Below are positions 40,684 through 43,669 of a DNA stretch of 43,669 bases, piece after piece. How positions within the stretch are numbered: position 1 is the first letter of the stretch; every line of letters starts with the position of its first letter. The stretch is taken from assembly GCF_000474945.1 (NCBI RefSeq), contig NZ_AXDW01000023.1, positions 1-43,669 on the forward strand, read 5' to 3'. A model generated the notes under the pieces. The model was not told where the DNA came from. It did not search any database and worked only from the letters and a program-made list of their open reading frames with translations. The position numbers and the translations under genes are program-made. This DNA is from Solimonas soli DSM 21787 (lineage in GTDB: Bacteria > Pseudomonadota > Gammaproteobacteria > Nevskiales > Nevskiaceae).

Positions 40684-42630
40684 TTATCTCGGCGGATTGT
40701 GCTCCCGCACGAAATCCAGCGACGCCTGCAGCATCGCCAGGCGCGTGTCCTCGCGGGACAGCCAGTGATCCTCGCCCTTCAGCGTGACGAGCGTCACCGG
40801 CTTGCCCGCCCGGCGCAGGGCCGATTCCATCAGCCGGCTCTGCTCGATCGGCACGACGGTATCGTCGAGCCCATGGACCAGCAATACCGGCGCGTCGATC
40901 TGATCGGCATGTTCGAGCGGAGAGATGCTGCGCAACGCAGCCCCGCTGTCGCCGATCGCCCGCCTCCAGTAGCGGGTGCTGCTGCTGTGGTAACCATGGC
41001 GCTTCACTTCCCAGGCAAAGAAGGCTGTCAGATCCGAAGGCCCGGATACGGAGACGGCACAGCGGTAGACGCCTTTCTGCAGGCTCACGCCGGCCAGCGC
41101 CGCATAGCCGCCATAACTTGCGCCCATGATGCATACCCTGCCCGGATCGGCGATGCCGGTCGCCGCCAGGGCACGCACGCCGTCCGACAGATCGCTCTGC
41201 ATCAGCCGTCCCCACTGGCCGTAGCCGGCGTCCCGGAAGGCGCGTCCGTAGCCGGACGAGCCACGGTAGTTCGGCTGCAGCACCGCGTAACCGGCGCCGG
41301 CGAAAGCTTGTGCGATCCAATCGAAGCCGATCTGGTCGCGAACGCCGATGGGACCGCCGTGCGGCATCACGACGAGCGGCAAACGCTCGGGCTTGCGCCC
41401 CGGCGGCAGTGTCAGCACAGCTTCGATCGGCAGACCATCGCCGGCCTTGTACTGGAACAGCGAAGTCGGGCCGACATCGGCCTGCCGGATTTGCGGATAG
41501 GCGCTGGCGATCGGCTCGGCCTGCCCGGTCGCGATGTTCACGCGCCAGTAGGTTCCGGAATCGTCGCCGCCGTCGGTGAACACGATCAGGCGATCGAGGT
41601 TGCGGCTGAACGAGACGAGGCGCATCTGCAGGCCGGGAAACGCCTTGCGCGTGCCGTTGTAGCGCGTCTGTAGGCGAGGGTCGAAAAGGATCGCGCGGGG
41701 CTCGCCGGGCGTCGCCGCGCCGAGCAGTTGCTTGCTGTCAGGATCGAACCAGTATTCGTCGGTGTCCTGATCGACGAACAAGTCTTCGGTCCTGGCATCG
41801 GCGATCGAAACTTCCGTCAGGCGATCGGCGTCGCCGCTATTGTCCGCCACCAGCACCGTACCGGGCCGGCGGCCCAGACCCGCGAGCGCGATGTCGCCCT
41901 GCGGATCCTTGCGCTGTAGCAGCGGGCGCGCCGCGTTGCGCCCCGCATAGAGGCGCCAGGCGCCGCTGCGCTCCTCGTACTCCGAATGCGCCGCCACCTC
42001 GCCCGCCGGCGTCAGCACCCAGTCGTGCCCGAGTTCGCTGCCTTTGTCGATCAGCGCCGCCTTGCCGGTCTCCAGGTCGACACCGAACAAGCTGCGCCAG
42101 GTATGTCCGAGCACGTAGCTGGCCGCGAAGTCGCGCTCGTAATCGATGCCGCCGAAGTAGGCAAAACGCCGGCCGCCGGCCAGCGCGTCGCCGAAATAAC
42201 CGAAGGTCGCCTGCACGAGCCCCTTGTTGCCCGCGAAGATCGTCTTCGAGCGCCGTTTCGTCACGGCCACATCCAGTGTGCCGAACAGCTCGAAGTCGTT
42301 GCGGAACTCGACAGGGCGGCTGAACGTGATGCTGACCGTCGCCAGCAGATGATCGTCGCCCGCCCATTGCAGATCACGGACCTTGGAATTGCCGACCTCG
42401 GTGGCGTAAACCGGCTGATCGTCGGCTCCCAGAACGGCCAGCCGGCGCTTGTCGCCAATCACTGCGATGAAGGCGATGCGCTCGCCAGACGGCGACATGC
42501 GCATGAGCTCCACGCCCGGCAGCCGGCCATAGGCTTCGAGAGCGGGTGCCGCCCATGCGCCGAACGCGCCGCCCAGCAACACCACGCCGAGACCCCACAC
42601 AAGCCATGCGCACATGCAGCACCGTAGCAT
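40684..42630 (-). CDS. Exported S9 (prolyl oligopeptidase-family) peptidase
   Basis: 648 residues. A signal peptide (M-L-R-C-C-M-C-A-W-L-V start, hydrophobic to G-A-W-A-A-P) is followed by an N-terminal beta-propeller (about 40-400) and a C-terminal alpha/beta-hydrolase. The catalytic triad is Ser in G-A-S-Y-G-G-Y-A, Asp in H-G-L-D-D-T-V-V-P, and His in E-D-H-W-L-S. It cleaves short peptides in the periplasm. An ATG at 42708 would add a 26-residue leader and overlap the neighbouring gene, so 42630 is preferred. It has no evident link to the catabolic genes and probably belongs to the flanking chromosome. Confidence 0.9.
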   Translation of the reverse strand: MLRCCMCAWLVWGLGVVLLGGAFGAWAAPALEAYGRLPGVELMRMSPSGERIAFIAVIGDKRRLAVLGADDQPVYATEVGNSKVRDLQWAGDDHLLATVSITFSRPVEFRNDFELFGTLDVAVTKRRSKTIFAGNKGLVQATFGYFGDALAGGRRFAYFGGIDYERDFAASYVLGHTWRSLFGVDLETGKAALIDKGSELGHDWVLTPAGEVAAHSEYEERSGAWRLYAGRNAARPLLQRKDPQGDIALAGLGRRPGTVLVADNSGDADRLTEVSIADARTEDLFVDQDTDEYWFDPDSKQLLGAATPGEPRAILFDPRLQTRYNGTRKAFPGLQMRLVSFSRNLDRLIVFTDGGDDSGTYWRVNIATGQAEPIASAYPQIRQADVGPTSLFQYKAGDGLPIEAVLTLPPGRKPERLPLVVMPHGGPIGVRDQIGFDWIAQAFAGAGYAVLQPNYRGSSGYGRAFRDAGYGQWGRLMQSDLSDGVRALAATGIADPGRVCIMGASYGGYAALAGVSLQKGVYRCAVSVSGPSDLTAFFAWEVKRHGYHSSSTRYWRRAIGDSGAALRSISPLEHADQIDAPVLLVHGLDDTVVPIEQSRLMESALRRAGKPVTLVTLKGEDHWLSREDTRLAMLQASLDFVREHNPPR

Positions 42631-42680
42631 CCGTGTTCCATCGAACGATTTGCGTGGAAAGCATCGCAAATTGGCGCCTG

Positions 42681-43361
42681 CTAAGAGCAGAAGTTCGCTC
42701 TGATCCACTGCAGTTGTTCCCTGCCGAATTGCGTTCTGTAAAGCCCACTGCTCTCGCGACTTGAATCAAGACACCAGCTACATGCAGAAGCCAATCCATT
42801 AACTTCGCTTAACAAGAGAAATTCTAAGAGCGGCCGCCAACTACCAGGTGCATCCTCGTCTAACCCAAGAAATTTAACAGCGGACTCAAAAGAAGACCAC
42901 GCCGCTAGAAAGTCCTCACCGACTTCCTTATGAATGGCCCATATTCGACGAGCTGCATCCGGGATCTGCGATGCCTCACCAACGAAAAGGTCTGGAAACT
43001 GCTTCATTTTACCTGGGTCTATTATTCCTTCGGCTTTCTGCCGCTTGAAAAGCAACGCCGCATAGTGACGAGAAATGCAGGGGGCCCCTCCCCTTTTAGG
43101 CGTTGTGCTCCCGAAGGTGGCGCCTGCCAATACATCCGAAAGAGCCTGGGAGAAACGGTCCCAGAAGATCACTATTCCAGGATCGACGACATAACACCCT
43201 TTGTTTCGACTTACAGTCACCTGAAGCGCACCGAGAAAATTGCCCGAAGTATTGAGAACCAAGACTCCAGGCTTCACATACGCAGGCGTCTTCAATCCGA
43301 AGAACCGTACCAGTTCCCGACATAATTCGTCGCGAACACTTTTCGCATTTATGCTATCCAT
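42681..43361 (-). CDS. Orphan protein of unknown function, lower-GC gene
   Basis: 226 residues. No family recognised; there is no signal peptide and no membrane segment. It is soluble, moderately rich in Ser, Leu and Trp, with C-terminal L-D-S-S-R-E-S-S-G-L-Y-R-T. Codons ending in A/T are clearly more frequent than in all neighbours, and the local sequence is AT-richer. This suggests recent transfer, perhaps from a mobile or defence-type element. No ribosome site is seen before ATG 43361. It is the only gene at this end and is followed on its 5' side by a non-coding stretch with hairpins. Confidence 0.65.
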   Translation of the reverse strand: MDSINAKSVRDELCRELVRFFGLKTPAYVKPGVLVLNTSGNFLGALQVTVSRNKGCYVVDPGIVIFWDRFSQALSDVLAGATFGSTTPKRGGAPCISRHYAALLFKRQKAEGIIDPGKMKQFPDLFVGEASQIPDAARRIWAIHKEVGEDFLAAWSSFESAVKFLGLDEDAPGSWRPLLEFLLLSEVNGLASACSWCLDSSRESSGLYRTQFGREQLQWIRANFCS

Positions 43362-43483
43362 TGGAACTTATGGACCCGGTGTACATGCCCGCTTGTTCCG
43401 CGTTCGCGATCTGATCGTCGTCAAGGACAATCAGATCATCATCCAGAGTCAAGGGATGTGCTTGTCAGCGCGGCGGCGAAAGG

Positions 43484-43517
43484 AAAAGTCAGTCCCGCGG
43501 GAGCGGTTCTGACTTTT
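43484..43517 (+). terminator. Intrinsic-terminator-like hairpin with flanking A and T runs
   Basis: AAAAGTCAG (43484-43492) and CTGACTTTT (43509-43517) are exact complements. The inner loop contains the palindrome TCCCGCGGGA (43493-43502). A-run on one side and T-run on the other make it potentially bidirectional. Confidence 0.65.
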
Positions 43518-43568
43518 GTACCCAAAATGTGGTGCGCCCGGCAGGATGACTCGGCGCGGCGCGCCTCG

Positions 43569-43623
43569 CCCCTTCGGGGTCGCCGCCTCCCGGCGGCGAT
43601 GTCACGCGGCTTCGCCGCGTGAC
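43569..43623. repeat. Row of three GC-rich hairpins in the terminal gene-free stretch
   Basis: CCCC-TTC-GGGG (43569-43579), then TCGCCGCC with its complement over loop TCCC (43580-43599), then GTCACGCGGC with its complement over loop TTC (43601-43623). Together with the 43484-43517 hairpin and an inverted repeat GATCTGAT/ATCAGATC (43408-43437) they fill most of 43362-43669, where I see no convincing gene. They resemble REP/BIME-like intergenic repeats. Confidence 0.5.
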
Positions 43624-43669
43624 CGAACCTCGCCATGGTTTGTCGCAGCTTCGAATGCGCTCGATGAAC

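Noticed and set aside
43439-43636. 65-codon minus-strand frame across the terminal hairpins
   Set aside because: Composed of inverted-repeat sequence, no ribosome site; more likely a repeat artefact than a gene.

Overview
The window reads as a chromosomal segment of a high-GC Gram-negative bacterium. Two TonB-dependent receptors with an E-E-V-I-V-T-A-Q-type TonB box, an OmpA-family protein, a TonB protein and a type II secretion fragment point to a proteobacterium. The style fits hydrocarbon- or steroid-degrading gammaproteobacteria such as Nevskiales/Steroidobacterales, but that placement is inference only. Nearly all of it (about 1-39,950) looks like one catabolic island for a hydrophobic, probably unsaturated and/or alicyclic compound (terpenoid- or sterol-like). 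The substrate cannot be read from sequence.

Layout. (1) 1-4,180, minus: a TonB-dependent receptor, an OmpA/TSP3 protein and TonB (cut by the left edge) form an uptake module. (2) 4,326-6,859: a class III CoA-transferase diverges from a PcaF-like thiolase. (3) 6,907-22,065, minus: a run of 15 closely spaced genes, many overlapping by 1-4 nt. In transcription order these are CoA-transferase, MenB/BadI-like hydrolase, acyl-CoA ligase, enoyl-CoA hydratase, SDR, acyl-CoA dehydrogenase, 3-hydroxyacyl-CoA dehydrogenase, an orphan 3HCDH C-domain protein, a second CoA-transferase, a quinone-oxidoreductase-like MDR, a thiolase-like protein without the usual cysteine, its DUF35 OB-fold partner, a small Cys-rich protein, a GMC oxidoreductase and a FadJ-like dehydrogenase. 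(4) 22,222-26,329, plus: second TonB-dependent receptor, exported cupin and microsomal-type epoxide hydrolase, ending in a clear terminator. (5) 26,381-29,310: LysR regulator, a flavin reductase/IclR-domain fusion and a TetR regulator. (6) 29,389-32,116, minus: translationally coupled trio of unknown helical protein, APH-family kinase and a DUF7064-like protein. (7) 32,355-37,893, minus: cupin, EamA transporter and a complete four-component soluble di-iron monooxygenase (beta, coupling protein, alpha, reductase). (8) 38,102-39,942: amidohydrolase and divergent PaaI-type thioesterase. (9) 39,961-43,669: a decayed IS3-family end, a short fragment resembling GspE and GspD N-terminal parts, an exported S9 peptidase, a lower-GC orphan gene and a cluster of hairpins. 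This is the island's edge.

Proposed logic (inference): receptors bring the substrate across the outer membrane; the di-iron monooxygenase epoxidises or hydroxylates it; the epoxide hydrolase opens the epoxide; the GMC and SDR enzymes oxidise alcohols; the ligase and CoA-transferases make CoA esters; the BadI/MenB-like enzyme may open a carbocycle; beta-oxidation enzymes, the PcaF-like thiolase and an Ltp2-like/DUF35 retro-aldolase candidate shorten the chain. The kinase trio may deal with a hydroxyacyl intermediate in the manner of LvaAB. No rRNA, tRNA, CRISPR array or intact insertion sequence was seen.
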